From: Prochlorococcus marinus str. MIT 9211
GTDB taxonomy: Bacteria; Cyanobacteriota; Cyanobacteriia; PCC-6307; Cyanobiaceae
Reading direction: 5' to 3'
Length of the DNA: 64,000 nt
NCBI RefSeq assembly: GCF_000018585.1
Contig: NC_009976.1
Span: 801,982 to 865,981 of the forward strand
Positions 39,691 to 47,712 of this stretch are shown piece by piece. Under the pieces are notes generated by a model, which searched no databases, was not told the origin of the DNA, and saw only the letters and a program-made list of their open reading frames with translations. Made by a program: the position numbers and the translations under genes. Positions within the stretch are counted from its first letter, which is position 1, and each line of letters starts with the position of its first letter.

Positions 39691-40326
39691 ATGAGCGAGC
39701 TACAGCGCTTAAAAGGACTGCTGCCACCTGAGAATCAAAGCTGGGTATTTGTTGAAGCTTCTGCTTCTATTGACCCCCCTTTAATTACTCTTGAGGAAAT
39801 TGGTAGCGATGAAGTAGAAATTCAATTAGATCTAGAGGAATGGGAAAATCTTGCTATTGATCATAGAAATCTACTTTTTTGGCATGAAGTAGGTCGCATT
39901 CAAAACGACACTATTCCAAGGGATGGATGGGAAATGGCAGCATTGGCCATTGGCTTAGGTGGTGCAATAGGTGAATTATGGGTTCAAGATGGCCTTTTAT
40001 TGCTTATGGCTCTTGGCTTATCGGGGTTTGCTGGATATAGGCTTTACTTAAAAAATAATTCGGAGAAAAGGCTTCAGGATGCAATTGCAGCTGATGAAAG
40101 GGCAATAGATTTAGCTTGCAGATTCGGCTACAGCGTTCCAAACGCGTATAAGAGTTTAGGCGGAGCCTTGAAGGAACTAGTCGACAAAACAAGAAAAAAG
40201 AAAAACAGAGCTTTTTTTGAAGATCGATTAGAGGCCTTAAGAAGAAGTGCCGAGAAAGCAAGAGCCGAAATGGCAGATCAACAAGGCTCTGGTCAGTCTA
40301 TAACTAGTGAAAACGTTTATGGATAG
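39691..40326 (+). CDS. DUF3318 family protein
   Basis: A 211-residue protein with a soluble start (LQRLKGLLPPENQSWVFVEAS), the motif LLFWHEVGRIQNDTIPRDGW (about 70-89) and a hydrophobic pair (about 92-125). A basic helical C-terminal half follows. This order fits DUF3318, a cyanobacterial family without known function. It overlaps the start of rsfS, and rsfS in turn overlaps the CGLD27 gene, so the three form an operon. Confidence 0.75.
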   Translation: MSELQRLKGLLPPENQSWVFVEASASIDPPLITLEEIGSDEVEIQLDLEEWENLAIDHRNLLFWHEVGRIQNDTIPRDGWEMAALAIGLGGAIGELWVQDGLLLLMALGLSGFAGYRLYLKNNSEKRLQDAIAADERAIDLACRFGYSVPNAYKSLGGALKELVDKTRKKKNRAFFEDRLEALRRSAEKARAEMADQQGSGQSITSENVYG

Positions 40327-40687
40327 CAGATCGATTGTGGACATTGCAATCCAAGCTTGTGAGGATAAAAAAGCAAGAAATATTCAAGTTATAAATATCG
40401 ATAAGGTGTCAAGCCTTGCAGATTGGATTTTAATAACTGAAGGGTTATCAGATGTTCAAGTCAAAGCAATATCAAAATCAGTGGAGGACCGTCTGGAAGA
40501 AGAAGCTAATTTACTCCCTATACGAAAGGAGGGGACGTCAGAAGGAAAGTGGGCATTACTAGATTATGGAGATGTACTCGTAAATATTTTTCAACCTAAA
40601 GAAAGAAGTTATTATGAACTGGAATCATTTTGGAGTAATGGTGAGAAATTAAATATAGAATCTCCTATATATAGTAATGAAAAATAG
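40319..40687 (+). CDS. rsfS: ribosomal silencing factor RsfS
   Basis: Binds ribosomal protein L14 and blocks subunit joining when nutrients are low. The protein carries the Iojap/RsfS pattern: IQACEDKKARNIQVINID, then SSLADWILITEGLSDVQVKAI, then GKWALLDYGDVLVNIF. I use the ATG at 40319, which gives 122 residues and an 8-base overlap with the upstream gene. A GTG four codons earlier is also possible. Confidence 0.92.
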   Translation: MDSRSIVDIAIQACEDKKARNIQVINIDKVSSLADWILITEGLSDVQVKAISKSVEDRLEEEANLLPIRKEGTSEGKWALLDYGDVLVNIFQPKERSYYELESFWSNGEKLNIESPIYSNEK

Positions 40688-41186
40688 CTTTCCATCACCA
40701 GTTCCTAAGGAACAGATACCACTCAATGAATTTATTGAGATAAAACAATCCTGGTTTTTCAAGCTTCCAGTTTCTCAAAAGCGAGATTTATATCGTTTTA
40801 TACTAATTATATGGATAATATCTATTATTATATCTTATATAATAGCAACCGGAAGTATAATTCTTAATACTCATATAACCCACCTTATAACTGTTGTATT
40901 TTTATCTTCATGTATTATCCCACTTTTACTTATCTCTAGGTTATATCTAGGGTGGTCATATATATATAAGAGATTGCAATCAGATATTGTGGTATACGAA
41001 GAATCAGATTGGCATGATGGTCAGAAGTGGCAAAAAACAGCAGAAATGAAAAAGAGAGATGCCTTAATAGCAGAATTTCAAGTAAAGCCAATAATTAGTT
41101 TTGTCCAGAAATGCTTTCAATTCAATTTTATTATATTACTTATTTCAGTACTAATATACAACTTTCTACCAAGAATAACGAGCTAA
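40677..41186 (+). CDS. CGLD27 / DUF1230 family membrane protein
   Basis: A 169-residue protein conserved in cyanobacteria and green plants. It has the DUF1230 marks PSPVPKEQIPLNEFIEIKQSW, two hydrophobic helices (about 41-63 and 70-90), then GWSYIYKRLQSDIVVYEESD and WHDGQKWQK. A hydrophobic C-terminus follows. The algal homologue CGLD27 is linked to iron-deficiency growth and photosynthesis. It overlaps rsfS by 11 bases. In this window it is distant from the iron-related genes. Confidence 0.85.
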   Translation: MKNSFPSPVPKEQIPLNEFIEIKQSWFFKLPVSQKRDLYRFILIIWIISIIISYIIATGSIILNTHITHLITVVFLSSCIIPLLLISRLYLGWSYIYKRLQSDIVVYEESDWHDGQKWQKTAEMKKRDALIAEFQVKPIISFVQKCFQFNFIILLISVLIYNFLPRITS

Positions 41187-41219
41187 CTGCTTTATCATAA
41201 AGAGAGCGCTTTTAATCCA

Positions 41220-42182
41220 ATGAGCACTACAATTCAACCAATAGAAGTAAGGTTATTACGAGGGTCTATAGTTGAGTCTATCCATAGGGTGCATGCAGTA
41301 GTCTGTGACTCCAAAGGTAGAGTTTTAATGGGTGCAGGTAATACAAATTATGAGACATTTATCCGTTCTGCTTTAAAACCTTTTCAAGTTATTCCTTTTA
41401 TTAATAGTGGAACGGTTGAAAAAACAAGTTGTTCTGATAAATCCATAGCAATTGCTTGTGGCTCTCATTCAGGTACTACTTTGCATGCAAGAGAAGGTTT
41501 TCGAATCCTCTGGAATTCTGAAATTGAAGTTGACGCCTTAAAATGTCCAATACCAGAGGGTAGGAAAAGCAGGTTGGAGCATAATTGTTCTGGAAAACAT
41601 GCAGCCTTTCTCGCTACATGTAAAAAAATGAACTGGCCGCTTGAAAATTACCTAGAAGTTGACCATCCTCTGCAAAAAGAAATTTTTAGAAGAGTCTCTG
41701 ATTTATTACGTATCCCATCTGACGAATTTGTTGTAGCAAGAGATGATTGTGGAGCACCAACCCTGAAACTAAGTATTTCTCAGATGGCTTTGCTTTATGC
41801 ACAATTAAGTAATTCGCAAAATGCGGACTTAGAGCAAGTAAACAGAGCAATTACATCAAATCCAATCCTTTTAGCTGGTAACGAAAGCTTTGATACTGAA
41901 TTGATAATGCGTGCTCATGGTCAACTCATAAGCAAAGGAGGTGCCGAAGGTATTCAATGTTTAGGTCGTAATGGAGAAGGTATGGGCATAGCAATTAAAG
42001 TTGAAGATGGCTCTAAAAGGGCAAAGCATGCTGTTGCTCTACACCTTTTAAAGCAACTTGATTGGCTTACTCCAACAAGACTGCAAGAATTACAAGAGAA
42101 AAACCTATGTCTTAATACTGGAGTACAACTAGAAGTACATGGCGAGTTACGTTTTCAGGAAAACACACTTAACAGTGAATAA
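41220..42182 (+). CDS. L-asparaginase II family protein
   Basis: A 320-residue protein of the asparaginase II family (PF06089 type), distinct from the classical AnsA/AnsB fold. Marks include FIRSALKPFQVIPFI, AIACGSHSGTTLHA, the motif EHNCSGKHAAFLATC (about residues 120-134) and ARDDCGAPTLKLS. It would hydrolyse asparagine to aspartate and ammonia. There is no signal peptide, so it is cytoplasmic. It is followed closely by tRNA-fMet. Confidence 0.88.
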   Translation: MSTTIQPIEVRLLRGSIVESIHRVHAVVCDSKGRVLMGAGNTNYETFIRSALKPFQVIPFINSGTVEKTSCSDKSIAIACGSHSGTTLHAREGFRILWNSEIEVDALKCPIPEGRKSRLEHNCSGKHAAFLATCKKMNWPLENYLEVDHPLQKEIFRRVSDLLRIPSDEFVVARDDCGAPTLKLSISQMALLYAQLSNSQNADLEQVNRAITSNPILLAGNESFDTELIMRAHGQLISKGGAEGIQCLGRNGEGMGIAIKVEDGSKRAKHAVALHLLKQLDWLTPTRLQELQEKNLCLNTGVQLEVHGELRFQENTLNSE

Positions 42183-42213
42183 GTAACAAGTCAGATGTAT
42201 GCTTAGAGAGCAT

Positions 42214-42290
<77 letters not shown>

Positions 42291-42294
42291 ACTA

Positions 42295-42317
42295 AACGCT
42301 AATCACTGACTAGCGTT
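42295..42317 (+). terminator. intrinsic terminator after tRNA-fMet
   Basis: A 7-base stem (42295-42301 with 42311-42317) with a 9-base loop is followed by ATTTTTATTT, five bases beyond the tRNA 3' end. The stem is short but placed as expected. Confidence 0.65.
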
Positions 42318-42539
42318 ATTTTTATTTCTGAAACAAGGATTACCGTATAAATGCCTTTATTAACTAGTATTACTTGAATATTGATAATTCAATTACAATA
42401 AATTTATTGATATCTGTAGACCATTAGATATATATGAAGATAATCAGAGTCCTCCAATTAATGCATGAAGTTCAGGGGGTAAATATACCTATTGCTTTTC
42501 CAGTCAATAAATAGCATTTTTTAAAAAAGCAATTTCTTC

Positions 42540-42719
42540 ATGTCACCACTGCCTCAGCTTGTAATTTCAACACCTCAAGGAGGAACCATTCATAAATATC
42601 AGCTTACAGGAGGCAAAAGATCTTTTCTTAGATATCTTGGATGTTATCTAGGAACATGTAAATTCTGCAACAACCTAGAAGAAGCAACTGATTACGTAGA
42701 ATCAATTGAAGCAAAATAG
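42540..42719 (+). CDS. 59-residue hypothetical protein
   Basis: A short gene in the 620 bases between tRNA-fMet and the Rieske oxygenase. The product begins MSPLPQLVISTPQGGTIHKY, continues LTGGKRSFLRYLGCYLG and has three cysteines, at residues 37, 42 and 45 (GCYLGTCKFCNN). It ends with an acidic helix. No membrane segment is present. The composition is protein-like and the frame is free of rare runs, but no family is recognised. The rest of this gap (42318-42539 and 42720-42909) shows no other gene. Confidence 0.55.
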   Translation: MSPLPQLVISTPQGGTIHKYQLTGGKRSFLRYLGCYLGTCKFCNNLEEATDYVESIEAK

Positions 42720-42884
42720 AGGTATAACGATTTACTTGTAAAAAGAGTTCGAGAGCTGTAGTTAAAACAAATTGAAACATACAGACATATAAATTATCTA
42801 AAAAGATTGAACAACACTACAGAAACAACTGTTTTCTTGGTGATATGACCTTTTATGCTTCAAAAAGGTAGTATTATTTCCTTG

Positions 42885-42907
42885 TTAAAGCTTTTCTCTA
42901 GCTTTAA
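42885..42907 (+). repeat. inverted repeat just upstream of the Rieske oxygenase start
   Basis: TTAAAGC (42885-42891) and GCTTTAA (42901-42907) form a 7-base inverted repeat with a 9-base loop ending two bases before the ATG at 42910. If transcribed it would fold over the ribosome-binding region. It could be an operator or a translational control hairpin, or chance. Confidence 0.4.
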
Positions 42908-42909
42908 TA

Positions 42910-44256
42910 ATGCAGAACGCTATGGAAGATGACAGGTTTCAACAATTTAATAAAGTTAAGTTGAGCAATGGTGCTTCCATAACAAAGAATTTGCTCGAAA
43001 ATACTAGTAATGAGAAAAAGACTCATAAATCTAAACAACCTACCAATCAGTTAAAGAGTGGTCTTCTTGGTTGGTATGCAGTTTGTAGTATTCGAGAAAT
43101 AAGTGGGGATGATCCTTATTTCTTTACTATGTTCAATGAACCGTTGATGATATATAAAGATAAAGATTCAAATTTAAGGTGTATAAAAGATCTATGCCCA
43201 CACAGAGGGGCCTCGTTCCGAGGAGGCCAAATTATAGACGGAGAACTTGTTTGTCCTTACCATGGCGCGAAATTCTCATCTACAGGAAAGTGCACCAATT
43301 TAAGTAGGATAACCTGCAATCATATAGTTGACAGCAATTACAATAATTATGCAACTAAGATACATCTCTATCAGTACTTATGCAAAGAAGTAGGAGACTA
43401 TATATTTATAAATTATACTGGTAGTTCATCTACAAACCTTGAAGAAATAGAAGTTAAAGAAAATATAGATTCAAAAATACTTAACACCTATGGATTTAAA
43501 ACAGAGGAGTATAAATTTGAAGAAGTTATAGTAGATTTTAAATGTGATTGGGCTAGAATAGTTGAGAATCACCTAGACATACTTCACTTATTTTGGGTTC
43601 ATGGAGAAACTATACCTGATGCCGATGTTAACAGAAATGTTATTACAAGTTTCAATCAAGAAATAACACGAGACAGCAATCAAATAGAAAGCAAGTATAA
43701 ATACAAGGAAAAGGATAAAGGTGAATTTATAAGGATCAAATTTCTTCCACCTGGTCGGATTATAATTTACAAGGGTAATCCAGAGGAATCACGGTATATT
43801 CAAGTTCTGGATCATATTCCCCTTGCTAAGAATCAAGCAAGAGTTATAGTTCGGCATTACAGGAAGTTCCTTAAAAATAATTTCTTTAATAGTTTAATTC
43901 TATTTAAAAATCTTCAGCATAGAATATTCTATAAGGTTTTTGCCGAAGACTATATGATTCTAAGGACTCAAACATTTAATGACCAAATGGGATATATAGA
44001 AAAGGACAATGTTAAGCTTTTAGGAGAAGATAAAATGATCCAATATTATTGGGATTGGTACAAAAACTCCCTAAATGAGGATAAGCCATGGGACATACAT
44101 CCAATTAAAAGTGACACAAATAGTGTCCATCAAGAATTAGCTATGTTATACCCTCCTGAGAATAAAATACTAGCAGAAAAAAACAACAGGGAAATTGTGG
44201 TTAAGTTAATAGCTAGGCTAATTATTCCTATAGGGCTCGCATTCTTATTAATCTAA
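42910..44256 (+). CDS. Rieske 2Fe-2S non-heme oxygenase, PaO/CAO/Tic55-like
   Basis: A 448-residue membrane-associated oxygenase. The Rieske centre is CPH (96-98) and CPYH (115-118). The mononuclear iron site is NHLDILHLFWVH (220-231), giving His226, His231 and the bridging Asp223. A hydrophobic C-terminus (about 431-448) probably anchors it. The family includes pheophorbide a oxygenase and chlorophyllide a oxygenase (CAO). Prochlorococcus makes chlorophyll b with a divergent CAO of this general kind, so this gene is a candidate, but sequence alone cannot separate CAO from a chlorophyll-breakdown or other oxygenase. An ABC ATPase gene follows. Confidence 0.85.
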   Translation: MQNAMEDDRFQQFNKVKLSNGASITKNLLENTSNEKKTHKSKQPTNQLKSGLLGWYAVCSIREISGDDPYFFTMFNEPLMIYKDKDSNLRCIKDLCPHRGASFRGGQIIDGELVCPYHGAKFSSTGKCTNLSRITCNHIVDSNYNNYATKIHLYQYLCKEVGDYIFINYTGSSSTNLEEIEVKENIDSKILNTYGFKTEEYKFEEVIVDFKCDWARIVENHLDILHLFWVHGETIPDADVNRNVITSFNQEITRDSNQIESKYKYKEKDKGEFIRIKFLPPGRIIIYKGNPEESRYIQVLDHIPLAKNQARVIVRHYRKFLKNNFFNSLILFKNLQHRIFYKVFAEDYMILRTQTFNDQMGYIEKDNVKLLGEDKMIQYYWDWYKNSLNEDKPWDIHPIKSDTNSVHQELAMLYPPENKILAEKNNREIVVKLIARLIIPIGLAFLLI

Positions 44257-44269
44257 ATAAAGAATAGGT

Positions 44270-44374
44270 ATGTCAAATAATACTCGCCCTGCTTGGCTTA
44301 ATTGGTTATACTTATTAATTTTCGCCTGGTCAAGTTGGCAACTTTACGTAATATGGAGCCAAAGACTCCTATGA
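44270..44374 (+). CDS. 34-residue single-helix membrane peptide
   Basis: A short ORF beginning MSNNTRPAWLNWLYLLIFAW and ending SQRLL. It has a polar start, one tryptophan-rich membrane helix (about 10-29) and a basic end. Its stop overlaps the ATG of the following ABC ATPase by four bases (ATGA), and it begins 13 bases after the Rieske gene. That arrangement is typical of a real coupled gene. No family is recognised. Confidence 0.5.
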   Translation: MSNNTRPAWLNWLYLLIFAWSSWQLYVIWSQRLL

Positions 44375-45159
44375 AGTCTAATTGGTTGCAATTTAAAAAT
44401 GTTGAAATAAGAATAGGCGAAGAGTCAATAATAAAAGATCTATCACTAGAATTAGCTTTGAATGAGCATTGTGCTGTAATAGGTCCTAATGGTTCTGGAA
44501 AATCTACTCTTATTAATACCATTGGTCGTTTATTTTATCCAGTAGTAAAAAATGGCTCATATTTGAAAATATTTGATAATGAGCTTATTAATATTTGGGA
44601 TATGAGGAAGAATGTAGCTTTTGTTAAAAGCGATATTGACTTGCGGATAAGTAGAAGTCAAAAGGTTAAGGATATACTTATATCAGGGTTTTATGGAACT
44701 ATTGGTATAAATAAAAATACAATTCCACTTGATATTTATGAGTCAAAGGCTTCGAAAATATTAGATGAACTCAATCTTGCGCAAATATCACATAAAAAAT
44801 ATTCTGAATTATCTGATGGGCAAAAAAGAAAGGTTCTCATTGCTAGAGCTATTACTAACGATCCAAAGGTTTTGGTACTTGATGAACCGACAGCAATGCT
44901 CGATTTAAAGTCAAGTTACGATATAATAAAGTTATTGAGCAATCTGGCAAATACAAATACTACTCTTCTTTATACGACTAATACATTAGATAATATTATC
45001 CCAGAGACTCAAAGAGTTATTTTTATTAAGCAAGGGGTAATTATTAGCTCTGGTACTCCAGATAAAATGCTAAACTCTGAATCTTTAAGCAAACTATTTG
45101 ATACTAAGATAAAAGTTTATAGACATGATAATTATTGGAGAAGCACCCCTAATTATTAA
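44371..45159 (+). CDS. ABC transporter ATP-binding protein
   Basis: A stand-alone ATPase of about 262 residues. Walker A is GPNGSGKSTLI, the signature is LSDGQKRKVLIARA (Gly replaced by Asp in LSGGQ), and Walker B is VLVLDEPTAMLD. No permease is encoded next to it. A TTG at 44302 would give a longer protein, but the ATG at 44371 fits the conserved start LQFKNVEI and overlaps the upstream peptide's stop. Substrate unknown. It resembles the ModF/YheS-like group of lone ATPases only in layout. Confidence 0.85.
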   Translation: MKSNWLQFKNVEIRIGEESIIKDLSLELALNEHCAVIGPNGSGKSTLINTIGRLFYPVVKNGSYLKIFDNELINIWDMRKNVAFVKSDIDLRISRSQKVKDILISGFYGTIGINKNTIPLDIYESKASKILDELNLAQISHKKYSELSDGQKRKVLIARAITNDPKVLVLDEPTAMLDLKSSYDIIKLLSNLANTNTTLLYTTNTLDNIIPETQRVIFIKQGVIISSGTPDKMLNSESLSKLFDTKIKVYRHDNYWRSTPNY

Positions 45160-45361
45160 TTATTACAATGAGTACAATGATTACAAGCGAAATAAGTGCA
45201 AGAGATGATTTTAGGCCTTTTCCTTTTTTTCTTGATCTTATAAAAAGAGATCTATTTTTAACATATGGCCTGCCACAGTCGGCGCATATTATCTTGCCTG
45301 CTAGTGCTCTATCGGCGATAAGTCTTGCTGAACCACAATAGGTACAATTGTTAAAAGCCAT
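45149..45361 (-). CDS. zinc-ribbon protein with C-terminal membrane helix
   Basis: A 70-residue protein with two CxxC pairs (CTYC near residue 6 and CADC near residue 26) forming a zinc ribbon. A basic linker (KNRSLFIRSRKKGKGLK) and a hydrophobic C-terminal helix (about 53-68) follow. The ribbon would lie in the cytoplasm. Its end overlaps the ABC ATPase tail by 11 bases on the opposite strand. Function unknown. Confidence 0.7.
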   Translation of the reverse strand: MAFNNCTYCGSARLIADRALAGKIICADCGRPYVKNRSLFIRSRKKGKGLKSSLALISLVIIVLIVIINN

Positions 45362-45366
45362 CAGTA

Positions 45367-46098
45367 CTAGTTCTTATTTTTAAGAAAAGATAATGGATTT
45401 GACATTGTTTCAGAATAAGTAAGTAAAGAATTAGATTTGTATTGATATATTAAATCAAGATTATGGTCTAGAAGAAAAGTTGCTGATCGATTTGTGAGGA
45501 AATTATGGTCAAACATATAAATATTCCAATATTTAAACACTTCTATCATGTTTAGAAGCCTAAGAGATGCCAATTCAAATGGCCTCATACAATTCTTATC
45601 TCCTAGTGAATCAAAAACCTTACCTTTAAATTTAATTAATTTAAATAATGAAATTTCATCATCCTCATTAAAAATTCTGCTTGACCTTTTATCTCCTATA
45701 TAACCTCTAAGAACTTCTGCAAGTGTTCCAGGAGAGTTTACTCCTAAACACATCAAAATAAGATTATTCAGATTTCCTATTGGGAGTTTAAGACCATAAC
45801 AAAGCCTTAATTGCTTATGAATCTTGCAATTCTGAAATACTGATAATTTATTAGATGGAAGACCTGTATAAGAGCAAAATTTTCGTTTAGATTCTTCTGT
45901 TCCAATTGCTAAAACCAGCAAATCAATTTTTAGCTCTAACAATTCATCCCATTTCTGCATCAAGGATTGAACATATTCAAAACTATCGAAATCTCCCAAT
46001 AAACCAAGGCATATAATTAATTTTTTGTTTTGCGACTTTGCAATATGATCAAATTGCTTGTTTTCTAGTAGGATTTTTTTAATAGTTGAATTGCACAA
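45367..46098 (-). CDS. peroxiredoxin-like (AhpC/TSA-related) protein
   Basis: A 243-residue protein whose first 150 residues follow the thioredoxin-like fold of the AhpC/TSA group: LIICLGLLGDFDSFEYVQS, then KIDLLVLAIGTEESKRKFCSYTG and LPSNKLSVF. It does not show the PxxxT/SxxC peroxidatic motif, so it may not be a peroxidase. Similar cyanobacterial proteins have no proven role. The gene ends 6 bases from the zinc-ribbon gene, and the 236-base spacer upstream separates it from pcb. Confidence 0.7.
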   Translation of the reverse strand: MCNSTIKKILLENKQFDHIAKSQNKKLIICLGLLGDFDSFEYVQSLMQKWDELLELKIDLLVLAIGTEESKRKFCSYTGLPSNKLSVFQNCKIHKQLRLCYGLKLPIGNLNNLILMCLGVNSPGTLAEVLRGYIGDKRSSRIFNEDDEISLFKLIKFKGKVFDSLGDKNCMRPFELASLRLLNMIEVFKYWNIYMFDHNFLTNRSATFLLDHNLDLIYQYKSNSLLTYSETMSNPLSFLKNKN

Positions 46099-46334
46099 AT
46101 CTCTTTACCTCTTAGGTCTTGGAGCATTTTATAACTGACAAATCGTAGGAACCATCCTACCCCATAGCAAATAAACCACGACAACCTCCAAAAGAGTAAC
46201 AACTATTAAAGTTTGGTGGTAACTATAAATAAGTTTGGTTGTATAAAAAATACAATATTACTAAGCAATGTGAAGGTATTACACGTTTGTTGAAGACTCA
46301 AATATCTTATATACGCCCTTAATAATTATTTCTC

Positions 46335-47393
46335 GTGCAGACCTACGGGAACCCAAACGTTACCTATGACTGGTACGCGGGTAACTCTGGGGTGACAAAC
46401 CGTTCAGGAAAATTCATCGCCGCTCATGCAGCTCATGCAGGTTTGATGATGTTCTGGGCAGGTGCGTTCACTCTTTTCGAACTCGCTCGTTATGACTCAT
46501 CTATTCCGATGGGTAATCAAAACCTTATTTGTTTGCCTCATCTTGCTGGACTTGGCATAGGTGGTGTTTCTAATGGGGTTATTACTGAACCTTATGGCTG
46601 CACAGTAGTAGCTGTATTACACCTCATTTTCTCAGGAGTACTTGGTGCAGGAGGACTCTTGCATTCAATGAGATATGAAGGAGATCTAGGTAATTATCCT
46701 GACTCAGCCAGAGCTAAAAAGTTCGACTTCGAGTGGGACGATCCAGACAGATTGACCTTTATTCTTGGTCACCACCTTATTTTCCTAGGATTAGGCAACA
46801 TTCAGTTCGTTGAATGGGCAAGAATTCATGGAATTTATGATGCTGCCAAAGGTATTACTAGAACTGTTGATTACAACCTAGACCTTGGAATGGTATGGAA
46901 TCACCAAGCTGATTTCCTATCAATATCTAGCCTGGAAGACGTAATGGGTGGTCATGCATTCCTTGCATTCTTCCTAATTACTGGTGGAGCATTCCACATT
47001 GCTACCAAGCAATTTGGTGAATACACCGAATTTAAAGGAAAAGGACTTTTATCAGCAGAGTCAATCCTCTCTTATTCATTAGCTGGTGTTGCATATTGTG
47101 CATTTGTTGCAGCCTTCTGGTGTTCAACAAATACAACTGTTTATCCAACAGACCTTTATGGTGAAGTTCTAAAACTTCAATTCGATTTCGCACCATACTT
47201 TGCAGATACAGCATCTGACTTACCTGCAGATGTACATACTGCAAGAGCTTGGCTTGCTAACTCTCATTTCTTCCTTGGATTCTTCTACCTTCAAGGACAC
47301 CTATGGCATGCCCTTAGAGGAATGGGATTTGACTTTAAGCGTGTAGGTAAAGCGTTTGACAATATGGAGAACGCCAAAATAACAGCTGGATAA
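46335..47393 (+). CDS. pcb: Pcb divinyl-chlorophyll a/b light-harvesting protein
   Basis: The main antenna of Prochlorococcus, replacing phycobilisomes. The 352-residue protein belongs to the CP43/IsiA family, with six membrane helices and the conserved start TYGNPNVTYDWYAGNSG. Chlorophyll-binding His residues lie in AAHAAHAGLMMFW, LGHHLIFLG, GGHAFLAFF and FLQGHLWHALRGMG-like segments. It lacks the large lumenal loop of true CP43. The start is GTG. A strong terminator follows. The 236-base leader contains a short hairpin (46145-46160). Placement beside ferritin and a CRP-type regulator suggests the iron-linked class of Pcb, but the photosystem it serves cannot be read. Confidence 0.96.
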   Translation: MQTYGNPNVTYDWYAGNSGVTNRSGKFIAAHAAHAGLMMFWAGAFTLFELARYDSSIPMGNQNLICLPHLAGLGIGGVSNGVITEPYGCTVVAVLHLIFSGVLGAGGLLHSMRYEGDLGNYPDSARAKKFDFEWDDPDRLTFILGHHLIFLGLGNIQFVEWARIHGIYDAAKGITRTVDYNLDLGMVWNHQADFLSISSLEDVMGGHAFLAFFLITGGAFHIATKQFGEYTEFKGKGLLSAESILSYSLAGVAYCAFVAAFWCSTNTTVYPTDLYGEVLKLQFDFAPYFADTASDLPADVHTARAWLANSHFFLGFFYLQGHLWHALRGMGFDFKRVGKAFDNMENAKITAG

Positions 47394-47457
47394 ATTTCAA
47401 ACGAATTTATCCTTAAAAGTCAAAAGCCATAATTTATGGTTTTCAACTAAGCAACAC

Positions 47458-47488
47458 ACCCACTCATTTATTGAGTGGGTTTTTTTTT
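47458..47488 (+). terminator. intrinsic terminator after pcb
   Basis: A 9-base perfect stem (47458-47466 and 47472-47480) with a 5-base loop is followed by eight T residues, a textbook rho-independent terminator 65 bases beyond the pcb stop. Confidence 0.92.
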
Positions 47489-47632
47489 GGACATACCAAT
47501 TAGCTCTATTCCATAAAATATTTTCAGGAGAAACCTTTTCAAAGTCTTCAAAAACGAACTTTCTCCCCAAATATCGTATAAAAAGTTACATATTAATGGT
47601 AAATATCTTCGCAAACTCTCAATAAAGGTCAT

Positions 47633-47697
47633 GCAATTGAGAATCGGTTGCAAAAAGGAATCTTATTAATGTAGGGTTGAGAGCGATTCTCAATTGC
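47633..47697 (+). promoter_or_regulatory. 14-base inverted repeat upstream of the CRP-type regulator
   Basis: GCAATTGAGAATCG (47633-47646) and its exact reverse complement (47684-47697) are separated by 37 bases, ending 15 bases before the ATG. Each arm contains TGAGAAT or ATTCTCA, half a Fur-box. A 15-base Fur-like palindrome TGAGAGCGATTCTCA (47678-47692) overlaps the right arm. The arms could be paired operators around a promoter, an autoregulatory site, or a long stem in the leader RNA. The remainder of the 319-base gap (47394-47712) holds only the pcb terminator. Confidence 0.6.
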
Positions 47698-47712
47698 AGC
47701 GTTGTTATCTAA

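Noticed and set aside
42318-42539. Possible small RNA or ORF after tRNA-fMet
   Set aside because: The longest frame here is about 26 codons without protein-like features, and no stable hairpin with a T run is evident, so no feature was called.
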